Shown here: one piece after another, positions 1 to 8,551 of the stretch | How the letters are laid out: each line of letters begins with the position of its first letter | Position numbering within the stretch: position 1 is the stretch's first letter | NCBI GenBank assembly: GCA_963727635.1 | Contig: CAVSHP010000019.1 | Span: 1 to 64,000, forward strand | From: SZUA-36 sp963727635 | Lineage (GTDB): Bacteria > Pseudomonadota > Gammaproteobacteria > Xanthomonadales > SZUA-36 | Length of the DNA stretch: 64,000 bases | Reading direction: 5' to 3' | Notes under the pieces: model-generated | Database searches by the model: none | What the model saw: the letters and a program-made list of their open reading frames with translations, nothing else | Told to the model about the DNA's origin: nothing | Program-made: the position numbers and the translations under genes

Positions 1-945
1 CCGCCGCTGAAGCCGGTAACGGTCGACGAGGCCGGTTTCCGCAAGGCGCATGCCAGTCCGTCGGTGCGCAAGTTTGCGCGCGAACTTGGTGCGGACCTCG
101 GACGAATCGAGGGCAGCGGTTCGAAAGGCCGAATCCTGAAAGACGATGTGAAAACTTTCGTCAAGAAGGCGCTGAGCAGCGGCGGTGGCGGCCTCGCTGT
201 CGCGCCGATGCCGGAAATCGATTTCAGCCAGTTCGGCCCGATCGAAACCCGGCCGCTGACCAAAATCAACAAACTCACCGGCCAGTTCCTGCACCGAAAC
301 TGGGTCACCGTGCCGCACGTGACCCAGTTCGACGAGGCCGATGTCACCGAACTGGAACAATTCCGTAAACAACTCAACGCGGAGCACAAGAACGATGGAC
401 TGCGCGTGACCATACTGGCGTTCCTGATCAAGGCGCTGGTATCAGCGATGAAGGAATTCCCGCGTTTCAACGCCTCGCTGGACGCGACCGGCGAAAACCT
501 GGTGCTGAAAAAATACATCCATATCGGCGTCGCGGTGGACACACCCGAAGGCCTGGTGGTGCCGGTGCTGCGCGACGTCGACCGCAAGTCGCTGATCGAG
601 GTCGCAAAGGAACTCATTACGGTCAGCGAGAAAGCGCGCGACCGCAAGCTGTCGCCGTCCGACATGCAGGGTGGCTGCATCACGATATCCAGCCTCGGCG
701 GCATCGGCGGCACCGCGTTCACGCCCATCGTGAACGCACCCGAGGTCGCGATCCTCGGTGTATCGCGCGCGCAGATGAAGCCGGTGTACATAACGAACGG
801 CGATGGCGCCGGCGAGTTCGTGCCGCGGCTGATCCTGCCGCTGTCGCTGTCGTACGACCACCGCGTGATCGACGGCGCCGACGGCGCGCGCTTCACCGCG
901 TTCCTGAACAAGGTGCTGTCGGATACGCGGCGGCTGCTGCTGTAA
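1..945 (+). CDS. aceF: Dihydrolipoamide acetyltransferase (pyruvate dehydrogenase E2), 3' part
   Basis: E2 core of the pyruvate dehydrogenase complex: it moves the acetyl group from lipoyl-lysine to CoA in the cytoplasm. The frame is open from base 1, so the gene starts outside the window and its lipoyl domains are not seen. Visible parts are a peripheral-subunit (E1/E3) binding domain, around ASPSVRKFARELG at bases 49-110, a Gly-rich linker, and the CAT catalytic domain ending in SYDHRVIDGADGARF, with the HxxxD His/Asp pair. The E3 gene follows 28 bp downstream in the same direction, so the two are probably cotranscribed. No frameshift is seen. Family assignment is secure; the pyruvate rather than 2-oxoglutarate complex is inferred from the type of neighbouring E3. 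Confidence 0.93.
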   Translation, partial: PPLKPVTVDEAGFRKAHASPSVRKFARELGADLGRIEGSGSKGRILKDDVKTFVKKALSSGGGGLAVAPMPEIDFSQFGPIETRPLTKINKLTGQFLHRNWVTVPHVTQFDEADVTELEQFRKQLNAEHKNDGLRVTILAFLIKALVSAMKEFPRFNASLDATGENLVLKKYIHIGVAVDTPEGLVVPVLRDVDRKSLIEVAKELITVSEKARDRKLSPSDMQGGCITISSLGGIGGTAFTPIVNAPEVAILGVSRAQMKPVYITNGDGAGEFVPRLILPLSLSYDHRVIDGADGARFTAFLNKVLSDTRRLLL

Positions 946-973
946 CCCCCGTTGATAAAACCCGGATGTCACT

Positions 974-2716
974 ATGACCAAAGTTGTTAAAGTCGAAGTA
1001 CCCGATATCGGTGACTTCACCAATGTCGACATCATCGAGGTTCTGGTCAAGGCCGGCGATCGCATCGCGGCCGAGGACCCGCTGATTACGCTGGAATCCG
1101 ACAAGGCCACGATCGAGATCCCGTCGCCGCAGGCCGGCACCGTCGGCGAAGTGCTGGTCAAGGTCAACGACAAGGTCTCGCAGGGTGATGTGATCCTGAC
1201 TCTGGAAATAGCAGCCTCGGCCGCCGGTAGCAAGGATGAAACACCGGCCGAAATCGCAAGCAATAAAACCGCGCCGAAACCGTCCGCCGTACCGGCACCT
1301 GCCGATGGCGACATGCACGCGCAGGTCGTCGTGCTCGGCTCCGGCCCCGGCGGTTACACCGCGGCGTTCCGCGCAGCCGATCTCGGCAAGCAGGTCGTGC
1401 TGATCGAGAAATACGACAACATCGGCGGCGTGTGCCTGAACGTCGGCTGCATCCCGTCGAAAGCGCTGCTGCACACCGCGCAGATCATCAACGAAGCCGC
1501 CGACATGTCCGAGCACGGCGTGACTTTCGGCAAGCCGAAAATCGACATCGCCAAACTCGCCACGTTCAAGAATAAGGTCATTGGCCAGCTCACCGGCGGC
1601 CTCGCCGGCCTGGCGAAACAGCGCAAGGTGCGGATTCTCACCGGCGTGGGCAAATTCACCTCGCCGAAAACCATCGAAGTCACCGGCAAGGATGGCGTCA
1701 CGAGCATCTCGTTCGACGATGCGATCATCGCTGCCGGTTCCTCGGTGATGCGCATTCCCGGTTTCCCGTACGATGACGAACGCCTGATCGATTCCACCGG
1801 CGCGCTCGAACTGGCCGATGTGCCGAAGCGCCTGCTGGTGATCGGCGGCGGCATCATCGGCCTGGAAATGGCCACGGTGTACGATGCACTGGGCTCGAAA
1901 GTCTCGATCGTTGAACTCTCGCCCGGCCTGATCCCCGGCTGTGACCGCGACCTGGTGCGGCCGCTGGAAAAACGCATCAAGAAACGCTACGAGAACATCT
2001 GGACCAATGCGAAGGTCACCGCGATCGACGCGCAGAAAGGCGGCCTGAAGGTCACGTTCGAGGGCAAGGGCGCGCCCGAAACCGACACCTTCGACAAGGT
2101 ACTGATGTCGGTTGGGCGCAGCCCGAACGGCAAACTGATCGGCGCCGAAGCTGCCGGCGTGACCGTCGACGAGCGCGGTTTCATCCCGGTCGACAAACAG
2201 CAGAAAACCAACGTGCCGAACATCTACGCGATCGGCGACATCGTCGGCCAGCCGATGCTCGCACACAAGGCCACGCACGAAGGCAAGACCGCCGCACAGG
2301 TTATCGCCGGCATGAAATCCTTCTTCGACGCAAAGACCATCCCGTCGGTGGCTTACACCGATCCTGAAATCGCATGGATGGGCCTGACCGAAGAACAGGC
2401 CAAAGCCGACGGCATCGAGTATGAAAAAGGCGTATTCCCGTGGGCCGCCAGCGGCCGCTCACTCAGCATCGGTCGTAGCGAGGGCTTGACCAAGATACTG
2501 TTCGACAAGGAAAGCCACCGCATCCTCGGCGCCGCCATGGTCGGCCCCAACGCCGGCGAACTCATCGCCGAAGCCGTACTCGCGCTGGAGATGGGTGCGG
2601 ACGTGGAAGACATCGCGTTAACCGTGCACCCGCATCCGACGCTGTCGGAAACCTTCAACTTCGCCGCGGAAGTAGCCGAAGGTACGGTGACGGATATTTA
2701 TATTCCCAAACGATAA
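974..2716 (+). CDS. lpdA: Dihydrolipoamide dehydrogenase with N-terminal lipoyl domain (E3)
   Basis: Flavoprotein that reoxidises dihydrolipoamide with NAD+ in 2-oxoacid dehydrogenase complexes. The 580-residue product is about 110 residues longer than ordinary E3 because it carries a lipoyl domain (1-80, lipoylation motif ESDKA with Lys44) and an Ala/Pro-rich linker (80-112). It then has the FAD site GSGPGGYTAA, the redox pair Cys154/Cys159 in GGVCLNVGCIPSK, the NAD site GGGIIGLEMA, and the C-terminal dimer motif HPTLSE (His554/Glu559) that completes the partner active site. Lipoyl-E3 fusions are known in pyruvate dehydrogenase operons of beta- and gammaproteobacteria, which fits the aceF gene just upstream. 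The frame is intact. Confidence 0.95.
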   Translation: MTKVVKVEVPDIGDFTNVDIIEVLVKAGDRIAAEDPLITLESDKATIEIPSPQAGTVGEVLVKVNDKVSQGDVILTLEIAASAAGSKDETPAEIASNKTAPKPSAVPAPADGDMHAQVVVLGSGPGGYTAAFRAADLGKQVVLIEKYDNIGGVCLNVGCIPSKALLHTAQIINEAADMSEHGVTFGKPKIDIAKLATFKNKVIGQLTGGLAGLAKQRKVRILTGVGKFTSPKTIEVTGKDGVTSISFDDAIIAAGSSVMRIPGFPYDDERLIDSTGALELADVPKRLLVIGGGIIGLEMATVYDALGSKVSIVELSPGLIPGCDRDLVRPLEKRIKKRYENIWTNAKVTAIDAQKGGLKVTFEGKGAPETDTFDKVLMSVGRSPNGKLIGAEAAGVTVDERGFIPVDKQQKTNVPNIYAIGDIVGQPMLAHKATHEGKTAAQVIAGMKSFFDAKTIPSVAYTDPEIAWMGLTEEQAKADGIEYEKGVFPWAASGRSLSIGRSEGLTKILFDKESHRILGAAMVGPNAGELIAEAVLALEMGADVEDIALTVHPHPTLSETFNFAAEVAEGTVTDIYIPKR

Positions 2717-2746
2717 TGCGGTGAACTGCAACGAGTGAACACGCTG

Positions 2747-3133
2747 TCATAGCGTCCCGTAAAAAACGCTGCCAGTCGATCGATCGCAGCTGCAGCGCAC
2801 CCGCAAACCAGCGCAACGCATTGCCTTCGTTATCGGTACGCCAGGCCCCCAGGCGAGGTGCAGCAGCACCGGCGGAGGCTCCACCGCCAGTTCTTTCAGC
2901 ACCAGCCGGCCACGCGTCGCTTTCAGCACAGCCAGCGGCCGCGGGATGGAGCCGACACCGAGTCCGGCCATCTGGCAGTGCCGTTTTGCCGCGAGATCAG
3001 GCACCACCAGGCGATGCTGCGCATGCAGCAGATTGGATGTACGCGCGATCAGCAAGCGTGAGGAATCCGCGACGACCACGGCGCGGTGCTGCTCGAGCTC
3101 CTCGGCTGCCAGTAACAAACGGCGACCATCATT
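2747..3133 (-). pseudogene. LysR-family regulator, C-terminal remnant
   Basis: The minus strand encodes the end of a LysR substrate-binding domain: VVVADSSRLLIARTSNL, then VPDLAAKRHCQMAGLGVGSIPR, then LVLKELAVEPPPVLLHLAW. After LHLAW the frame is lost in a C5/G5 run near 2850; shifting by one base gives RTDNEGNALRWFAGALQL, the usual LysR ending. The DNA-binding half is missing. The homology stops at about 3134, exactly where a repeat also found at 24.7 kb begins. The N-terminal loss is therefore probably a real rearrangement, while the internal shift may be a sequencing indel. It converges on lpdA. Not expected to be functional. Confidence 0.72.
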
Positions 3134-3783
3134 CTAGAAACCGCAGTTGACCGCTATGTTGTGGTTGTAACGACATGATTCCAGTTAGGTTTCCAGTAAT
3201 TTTAGGATTCACCCATCCGGTGAATCCGCTACGGGCAGGATTGCACGGTTTTTGGGGCGCATGGCTGCGTTATAACTCTCAGTACTCCGACAAACTTATA
3301 TTGATGGGTTCAGCGTTACTGTGGTGTTTCGCAACAAGGCGCAGCACGCAGGCAATGGCCATAGTCCTTGTCAAGTGCTGTAACGCGGTGGCGGAACACC
3401 ACAGTAACGCCCGAAGGGTTGGCCTGTCAGCGTCCATGGCGGCGTTACGCCTCTTGCAAAGGACTATGGCCATTCGCTGCGAGGCGTGCCTTGCCCTGAA
3501 CACTGACAGGCCAACTGAACCCATCAATATGAGTTTGTCGGAGTACCAGGAATGGAACAACCATTATTCCGGGCATCCAGCCGTTACGAATTACGTCCTG
3601 TAATTCGCCTTTCAGGCCACACTCCGTGCGTTCAATTTTTGCTCACGGCAAAATTAGTCACTCTACGGGTCAGCTCAAGCTGTTCAAATCGCTCAAGGCG
3701 ATTGAGTCCGCGTCGTTATGCCTTGCCATGCACCCCAAAAACCGCACACTCCAACCCGTCCAACTGCGGTTTCCAGGATGATT
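3131..3783. repeat. Nested inverted-repeat block, gene-free
   Basis: About 650 bp built from nested palindromes. The outer ends carry GAAACCGCAGTTG (about 3136) and its complement CAACTGCGGTTTC (about 3763). Inside are a pair around CGGTTTTTGGGG (3246) and CCCCAAAAACCG (3732); a 31-bp pair with one mismatch starting TACTCCGACAAACT (3290-3320) and ending GTTTGTCGGAGTA (3517-3547); a 20-bp pair around GCGTTACTGTGGTGTT (3320-3340 and 3391-3410); and TTGGCCTGTCAG/CTGACAGGCCAA. A hairpin GGATTCACC-GGTGAATCC lies near 3208. The open frames here are mirror images of each other on the two strands and are not genes. It is likely a non-autonomous mobile element or a stack of them; family unknown. Confidence 0.7.
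3134..3180 (-). repeat. Copy 1 of a ~46-bp repeat (second copy at 24718-24768)
   Basis: Read on the minus strand this is AATCATGTCGTTACAACC, then ACAACATAGCGGTCAACTG, then CGGTTTC. The same sequence, with one or two differences, occurs on the plus strand at 24718-24768. Here it abuts the broken LysR gene and its terminal CAACTGCGGTTTC is inverted again at about 3763. At the other site it abuts a truncated methyltransferase gene. It probably marks the end of a mobile element or a recombination point. Confidence 0.65.
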
Positions 3784-3787
3784 GTTA

Positions 3788-5743
3788 CTACAACTCCTCT
3801 GGCCAGGTCATCTCATTAAGCAAAGAGGAAAATTGCGCATACCCTTCGTCGTAAACCTGCTGCCATTCCTGTGCATCATTGGTAAAGCACAAAAAACGAT
3901 ACCAGCTTCTCAGTAACAAGTCGGCTACCTGCAAATAAGGTTCAAGCCTGTTGTCGCAATTCTGGGCGATCTTCTGTGGCATTCTTTTGATAACGCAACC
4001 TCTGATATCATCAATTGATTTAGAAAATTTCAGCCAATTGAATTTCGTCATCTTCAATTCTGAAAGTATCGCTTTTTTACACTTCTCCAGTTGAATCTTC
4101 CCCTCTAGAGGGTGAGGCGTCCAATGGACGCCTTCCTGTAAAGGGATAAACATCGAACGAAGCAAATTTACATCCCGATTCTTGTCGTAGGGCCGGAGTT
4201 TTATTTCATCCGCACGACAAGGGGCGGCTCCTTCAATGCGAGCACCATCAGAGCAATTGAACACCTCGACCTGTCCTGCAACCATGGAAATCGGGTTTTG
4301 CGCTTGCACACGCGCCAGGTTGAAATATGACTGCGTCACCACTTCTGATCCACTGAAATTTGCCACCACTGGCAAATGACCTGAAAACAACACTGATTTG
4401 TGCTCAGCCTCGGTTTGGTAGACTGTGCTCTCCGCGACATGGGTCTTGGCCGCTTCCTTAAAACCAAAATCGAGGCCGAAAAGATAAACCTGTTCCGGCC
4501 TGCACCAGCAGGCAAAGGCTAATGCCATATTTCCCGTAGTCGGTGCAATAAATGGCACCATATGATTGAACCTTACCGGGTTAATGCCCGCCTGATCTAC
4601 CAACATCAAAACTTCTTTAAAATTCGCAAACTTATCCGGAACATCACAGACGGTGTTGACAATCGGAACTAAAGGATCCAGTTGCAGACGATTTAAACCC
4701 TCCTCTCCGAATGGATGAATATCAAAAGAGAATTGAAAATCTGGCTTGATTCCTACTTTATTTAAGGCGGATACCGCAGAATGAACCGCAAAAATAACAA
4801 ATTGATCCTGATGCTTTTTTAACCACTGCAAATTTTCGCTCAAGGAAGGCCCCGCTCCAACGACCGCAATCCGGCACCCAGGTGGTAATGTTGCCGGTTC
4901 CGCGAAAATACGGTGGGTGTTGATGTTCTCCATAGCATTATATATCCCATTGAGCTGCCAATCGGCCGGATGCCAGACATCACACTGACGCCATTTCAGC
5001 TGGATTCTCTGCAAGATTGAATCGACATGCTCAAAGGTATATCCAGGCAGAACCCGAGTCCAAACAGCCCCCGTTAGCTTTAACTTGTTAAAAAACAGTT
5101 CAAGGCTGCTGTCAGGCAACTCGGCTCCGACATGCAACAGCAGGGTACCAAACCGCTCGGAAATTTTCTGATAATCAAGAAAGTAGCAGGACAGGACAAA
5201 TCGAGCGGGCTCTGGTTCGATAAACAGAGCACTTTGCAATTGCGTATGGCTCAAATAGTAATCGATATGCAAACCATGAAAGACGCCAAGAAAAATAACC
5301 GAGTTTGAAAAATGTTTCCCATTGGGAAGAGAGGGCAGATTTATCAGCTTTTGTTCCATGCGGTTCGTCAGCCCTGGAAATTTCGCGATCATTGACTCTT
5401 GAAAGCGGAGTGGAAACTTCGAATATTCTCCATGGTCTGCATAATTCTGTATCCTCCCTTCAATCAGATCGATCCAGGCATTATGCGTCAAGCCTCCCAG
5501 CGTTTCGGCAAAGCGATCCAGTCCAACTTCTGGGTGACATAGCTCACCGGTTTCGGTATTGGTAATGGTGAGAAAATCATCAGTTACATGAATATGATAA
5601 GGCTCTGCTCCAACAGAGCGCAAAAGGTTGCCAACGGCAGGATGGTTTTTTGTGAAAAATATTTTGTTTTTCTGAAAAAGTCGCTCCAGGCACTCGGCAC
5701 GCTGCTGGGGGGCTAATTTTTTCAATTCATCTATTTTTGTCAT
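3788..5743 (-). CDS. Maf/DUF115-family flagellin glycosylation protein
   Basis: A 651-residue cytoplasmic protein of the motility accessory factor (Maf, DUF115, MptE-like) group. In Campylobacter, Helicobacter and Aeromonas such proteins are linked to transfer of pseudaminic or legionaminic acid onto flagellin. The central Rossmann-like core is clear: IAVVGAGPSLSENLQWLKKH at about 290-310, FAVHSAVSALNKVGIKPDF, then PTTGNMALAFACWC and VYLFGLDFGF with a following H. There is no signal peptide or membrane segment. Its ATG overlaps the TGA of the upstream methyltransferase gene (ATGA), so it is the last gene of the pseB operon and translationally coupled. Acceptor and sugar are inferred from context, since no flagellin gene is in the window. 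Confidence 0.82.
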   Translation of the reverse strand: MTKIDELKKLAPQQRAECLERLFQKNKIFFTKNHPAVGNLLRSVGAEPYHIHVTDDFLTITNTETGELCHPEVGLDRFAETLGGLTHNAWIDLIEGRIQNYADHGEYSKFPLRFQESMIAKFPGLTNRMEQKLINLPSLPNGKHFSNSVIFLGVFHGLHIDYYLSHTQLQSALFIEPEPARFVLSCYFLDYQKISERFGTLLLHVGAELPDSSLELFFNKLKLTGAVWTRVLPGYTFEHVDSILQRIQLKWRQCDVWHPADWQLNGIYNAMENINTHRIFAEPATLPPGCRIAVVGAGPSLSENLQWLKKHQDQFVIFAVHSAVSALNKVGIKPDFQFSFDIHPFGEEGLNRLQLDPLVPIVNTVCDVPDKFANFKEVLMLVDQAGINPVRFNHMVPFIAPTTGNMALAFACWCRPEQVYLFGLDFGFKEAAKTHVAESTVYQTEAEHKSVLFSGHLPVVANFSGSEVVTQSYFNLARVQAQNPISMVAGQVEVFNCSDGARIEGAAPCRADEIKLRPYDKNRDVNLLRSMFIPLQEGVHWTPHPLEGKIQLEKCKKAILSELKMTKFNWLKFSKSIDDIRGCVIKRMPQKIAQNCDNRLEPYLQVADLLLRSWYRFLCFTNDAQEWQQVYDEGYAQFSSLLNEMTWPEEL

Positions 5744-6739
5744 TTGACATCACCAAAAACCGAAGCAAAAATTGCAGTATTCCGGACGAAGTATAGGTAT
5801 GTCTCGCAAGATCGGATAGGCAAACATTGAATATTCGCACCAGAAACAGTCCGCATTGCGCACCATTGGTAATTGTGTTGCAGGACATGCCCACAATATA
5901 TCTTCGCTGTTCTCCCTTGAGCTATTTTCTGGTGTAACAATAAATGCGTGTGTTGGATTCAATGGGTTGCTGATATTTCGTAGTGGAATAATTTCATCAC
6001 ATTTTGCTCCACACTCTTGTATAACCTCGGGAAGCCTCTTCATGTACCCAAGTTGCTCCATCCGTTTCTTTCCCTGTTTGATGTATTTTTTTCATAGTAC
6101 GGCTCAAACAGAATCATTTTTTTCCTTGCAACCCTCAAAAGCTCGGCAAGAGCTTCCTTTTCGTGTCCCCCATTCGGCTCCAATGCATGAGAAGTCCAGA
6201 TGACATCAATAGCACCATCGACGAATGGCAATTGAAATAGATCGGCAACAAAAGGATTTACTTTAATTGAACAATTGAATTACTGGAACTTCCTTCGGTG
6301 AGAAACTCTTTTTCCTTTGATCAAGCCGACTCCAACTAATATCGCACGGCAAAGCTAATCAAGACTACGGCGCTATAGCAATTTTTGGAATACTCCAGCC
6401 AAATGTTGTCATTTCACCTGGTACCAACATCAAGAATCTTGTCTTTTTTATCGCAGTATTGTTTCAATATCGATGCAACTTCTGCAGTATAGTTAGTCCA
6501 ATAGCTTCTATTGCTCTTTACATATTCAATATAAGAACCAGCCTGAAGATCATAAGCAATTTCAATAATTTCAGGAGTGTTGTATTGCATTGCAAACTGC
6601 TCCCTTAAATATCGAAGTAATATTACCACCTATTTTATATGCAGCTTTTGCATTTCTTAAGTCGCCGTAATACATGAGCTAACTCCTCTACAAAACATTC
6701 TTCAGTATCAACAACAGGATAAGAAGCCAATACTTCCAT
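5740..6739 (-). pseudogene. Class I SAM-dependent methyltransferase of the pse operon, frame-shifted
   Basis: The pieces read MEVLASYPVVDTEECFVEEL, MYYGDLRNAKAAYKIGGNIT, EIAYDLQAGSYIEYVKSNRS, SAM motif I KILDVGTG, FVADLFQLPFVDGAIDVIWT, EPNGGHEKEALAELLRVAR and ILRDIPILRPE. They lie in order but in different frames, needing about five one-base corrections; for example GGTACCAGGTGAA at 6420 needs one C less to give DVGTGEMTTFGW. The start is the ATG one base after the pseI stop (TGATATG), and the end overlaps the Maf start (ATGA). Related methyltransferases occur in nonulosonate clusters and may modify the sugar. It is either decayed or an intact gene with assembly indels; five shifts in 1 kb leave both open. 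Confidence 0.68.
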
Positions 6740-6740
6740 A

Positions 6741-7195
6741 TCAACCCAAAACATCCCAACTACACGGTGTTCCTCTTTTCAGGGGCATACGCACTTTTTT
6801 CCCAAGAATAACGTCTAAATATTTCGGTGGCAAACTTAACCCCGGTCTGATAGCCCGGAGATTCTCCTCAGTTAATACATCACCATCCTGCATGTCCTGG
6901 GTGATATATAATGAGCGGTGATGTTTTAACATATTCTTCTCTTTGCCAATGGCACCATATTGAATTTGGCCCAGCCCATCCCATGCCCTCCTACTCTCAA
7001 CGACCAACGTTGCCAGCTCATCCGGTTCAAGAGAAAAAGCCGCATCAACGCCACCGTCAGCACGACATAAGGTAAAGTGCTTCTCAATTACAGTGGCCCC
7101 AAGAGCTACCGATGCCAAGGAGACTCCGACTCCAATCGTATAGTCGGAAAGCCCTATCTGGCAATTAAAAAGGTCTCTCACGTGTGGAATTGTTA
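6741..7195 (-). pseudogene. pseI: Pseudaminic acid synthase (PseI), C-terminal half
   Basis: PseI condenses the 6-deoxy-AltdiNAc sugar with phosphoenolpyruvate. Only the second half remains: the end of the NeuB TIM barrel (IPHVRDLFNCQIGLSDYTIG, GATVIEKHFTLCRADGGVDA) and the SAF/antifreeze-like domain (LKHHRSLYITQDMQDGDVLT through DVILGKKVRMPLKRGTP). About 190 N-terminal residues are missing, and the fragment is joined directly to the beginning of pseF. The likely cause is a deletion that removed the rest of pseF and the pseI start (and pseG if it stood between). A NeuB-like protein is encoded at 13438-14323 but belongs to a different subfamily. Confidence 0.85.
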
Positions 7196-7387
7196 AAATA
7201 TTTGTATCTTTTGAGCGACGTCAGCAATTTCGCTATCGTCGGTGGAAACTACTATCTAGTCAAAACAGCCACAAGCTTTCGCTGCCTCAATCGGCCATGC
7301 AATCATGGGCTTTCCGCAGAACTCTTTGATGTTCTTACGCGGTATTCGTTTACTGCCCCCTCGGGCGGGGATTACGCAGAGATTCAT
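7196..7387 (-). pseudogene. pseF: CMP-pseudaminic acid synthetase (PseF), N-terminal fragment
   Basis: The product begins MNLCVIPARGGSKRIPRKNI, the cytidylyltransferase nucleotide-binding motif, followed by KEFCGKPMIAWPIEAAKACG, then an in-frame TAG, then IVVSTDDSEIADVAQ. Homology stops at about residue 65, where PseI C-terminal sequence takes over. The ATG overlaps the pseC stop (ATGA), so this was the third gene of the pseB operon. The TAG replaces the His of the family motif FDHIVVSTDD and is not explained by a one-base indel, which argues for true decay. A longer pseF homologue lies at 21312-22016 and could supply the function. Confidence 0.8.
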
Positions 7388-8550
7388 TTCAGCACCCTCG
7401 CAAGAGCCTCAACAACCTGATCCTGCTGCTGTTCCGTCAACAGTGGAAACAGTGGGAGGCTGATCGCTTCGGTATAGTAACGCTCGGCCTCAGGGAAGTC
7501 GCCGACCCTGAATCCCATCCGCTGATAAAAAGGTTGGAAATGAACAGGAATATAATGAAGGTTTACGCCGATCCCCTGTTCGCGCAATGCCTCAAAAACT
7601 TGTTTGTGCGTCCTGGATATCTTATCAAGTTGCAAGCGAATTACGTACAGGTGCCAAGCGGAAGAACTATCAGGGCTTTGCTGCGGCAACTGAAGCGGTA
7701 GCCTGGCCAAGCATTCATCGTAACATCTGCTAAGACGGTGACGTCTGCCTAAAAACTCTTTTAAGCGTCCCAGTTGACTCAGCCCCAGCGCAGCCTGCAG
7801 ATCGGTCATCCGATAGTTGAATCCAAGATCGACCTGTTGATAATACCAGGGGCCATCTGATTCTTGGGTCATTAAGGCCGGATCGCGTGTGATCCCATGA
7901 CAGCGTAATAATCCCATCCGCTCGGCGAGTCGGGCATCATTGGTAAGCGCCATCCCTCCCTCCGCGGTTGTGATGATCTTGACTGGATGGAAACTGAAAA
8001 CCGCAATGTCACTATATCGACAGTTGCCAATTGATTCGCCTTGGTATTTTCCGCCGATAGCATGTGAGGCATCTTCAACAATCTTGAATCCAAAGCGTTG
8101 CGATAGGCGGTGGATTGTCTCCATTTCACAGGGTTGTCCGCAGAGATGGACTGGCACAACGATCTTCGGCAGAGCACCCACTTTTTCTGCTTCAAGGAGT
8201 TTGCGTTCCAGTGCTTGTGGGCAAAGGTTATAAGTACGGGGGTCGATGTCGACAAAATCGACCTGTGCACCGCAGTACAGCCCGCAGTTGGCGGAGGCAA
8301 TAAAGGTAATGGGTGTCGTCCAGAGTCGGTCGCCGGGCCCAAGCCCCAGAGCCAAGCAGGCAATATGCAGGGCAGAAGTGGCGCTGTTGACCGCCAGGGC
8401 GTGCACACTCCCTGAGTAGTCTGCAACCGCTCGCTCAAAACGCGGAACCATTGGGCCCTGGGTTAGATAGTCGGATTTCATAACCTCAACGACAGCATCA
8501 ATGTCGTCTTGAGTTATCTCCTGGCGTCCGTAAGGAATCATGGACGGCAT
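7384..8550 (-). CDS. pseC: UDP-4-amino-4,6-dideoxy-AltNAc transaminase PseC
   Basis: PLP-dependent DegT/DnrJ/EryC1 aminotransferase that aminates C4 of the PseB product, step 2 of pseudaminate biosynthesis. The 388-residue protein (start MPSMIPYGRQEITQDDI) has SDYLTQGPMVPRFE at the N-terminus, VNSATSALHIA, VPVHLCGQPCEM, VEDASHAIGGKYQG, and the Schiff-base lysine in FSFHPVKIITTAEGG, then FNYRMTDLQAALG. The start at 8550 is preferred because it lies one base past the pseB stop (TGACATG); a longer frame to 8586 only overlaps pseB. Its stop overlaps the pseF start. The frame is intact. Confidence 0.93.
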   Translation of the reverse strand: MPSMIPYGRQEITQDDIDAVVEVMKSDYLTQGPMVPRFERAVADYSGSVHALAVNSATSALHIACLALGLGPGDRLWTTPITFIASANCGLYCGAQVDFVDIDPRTYNLCPQALERKLLEAEKVGALPKIVVPVHLCGQPCEMETIHRLSQRFGFKIVEDASHAIGGKYQGESIGNCRYSDIAVFSFHPVKIITTAEGGMALTNDARLAERMGLLRCHGITRDPALMTQESDGPWYYQQVDLGFNYRMTDLQAALGLSQLGRLKEFLGRRHRLSRCYDECLARLPLQLPQQSPDSSSAWHLYVIRLQLDKISRTHKQVFEALREQGIGVNLHYIPVHFQPFYQRMGFRVGDFPEAERYYTEAISLPLFPLLTEQQQDQVVEALARVLK

Positions 8551-8551
8551 G

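Noticed and set aside
442..2278. Long open frames antisense to aceF and lpdA (290 and 461 codons)
   Set aside because: They lie opposite intact, well-conserved genes, have compositions dominated by His/Arg/Asp expected from reversed coding sequence, and resemble nothing known.
2821..3150. Plus-strand frames of 60-110 codons over the LysR remnant
   Set aside because: The minus strand has the recognisable LysR motifs; the plus-strand peptides are low-complexity shadows.
3175..3603. 142-codon plus-strand and 93-codon minus-strand frames in the palindrome block
   Set aside because: Both translate the same inverted repeats (YSDKLILMGS on each strand), which is a property of the palindrome and not evidence of a gene.
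3240..3760. Possible integron attC sites (GTTATAAC, GTTATGC next to hairpins)
   Set aside because: No cassette genes, no integrase and no consistent R/L boxes; the nested long arms are not the attC plan.
8115..8438. Frames opposite or out of phase with pseC
   Set aside because: Shadows of an intact, conserved aminotransferase gene.
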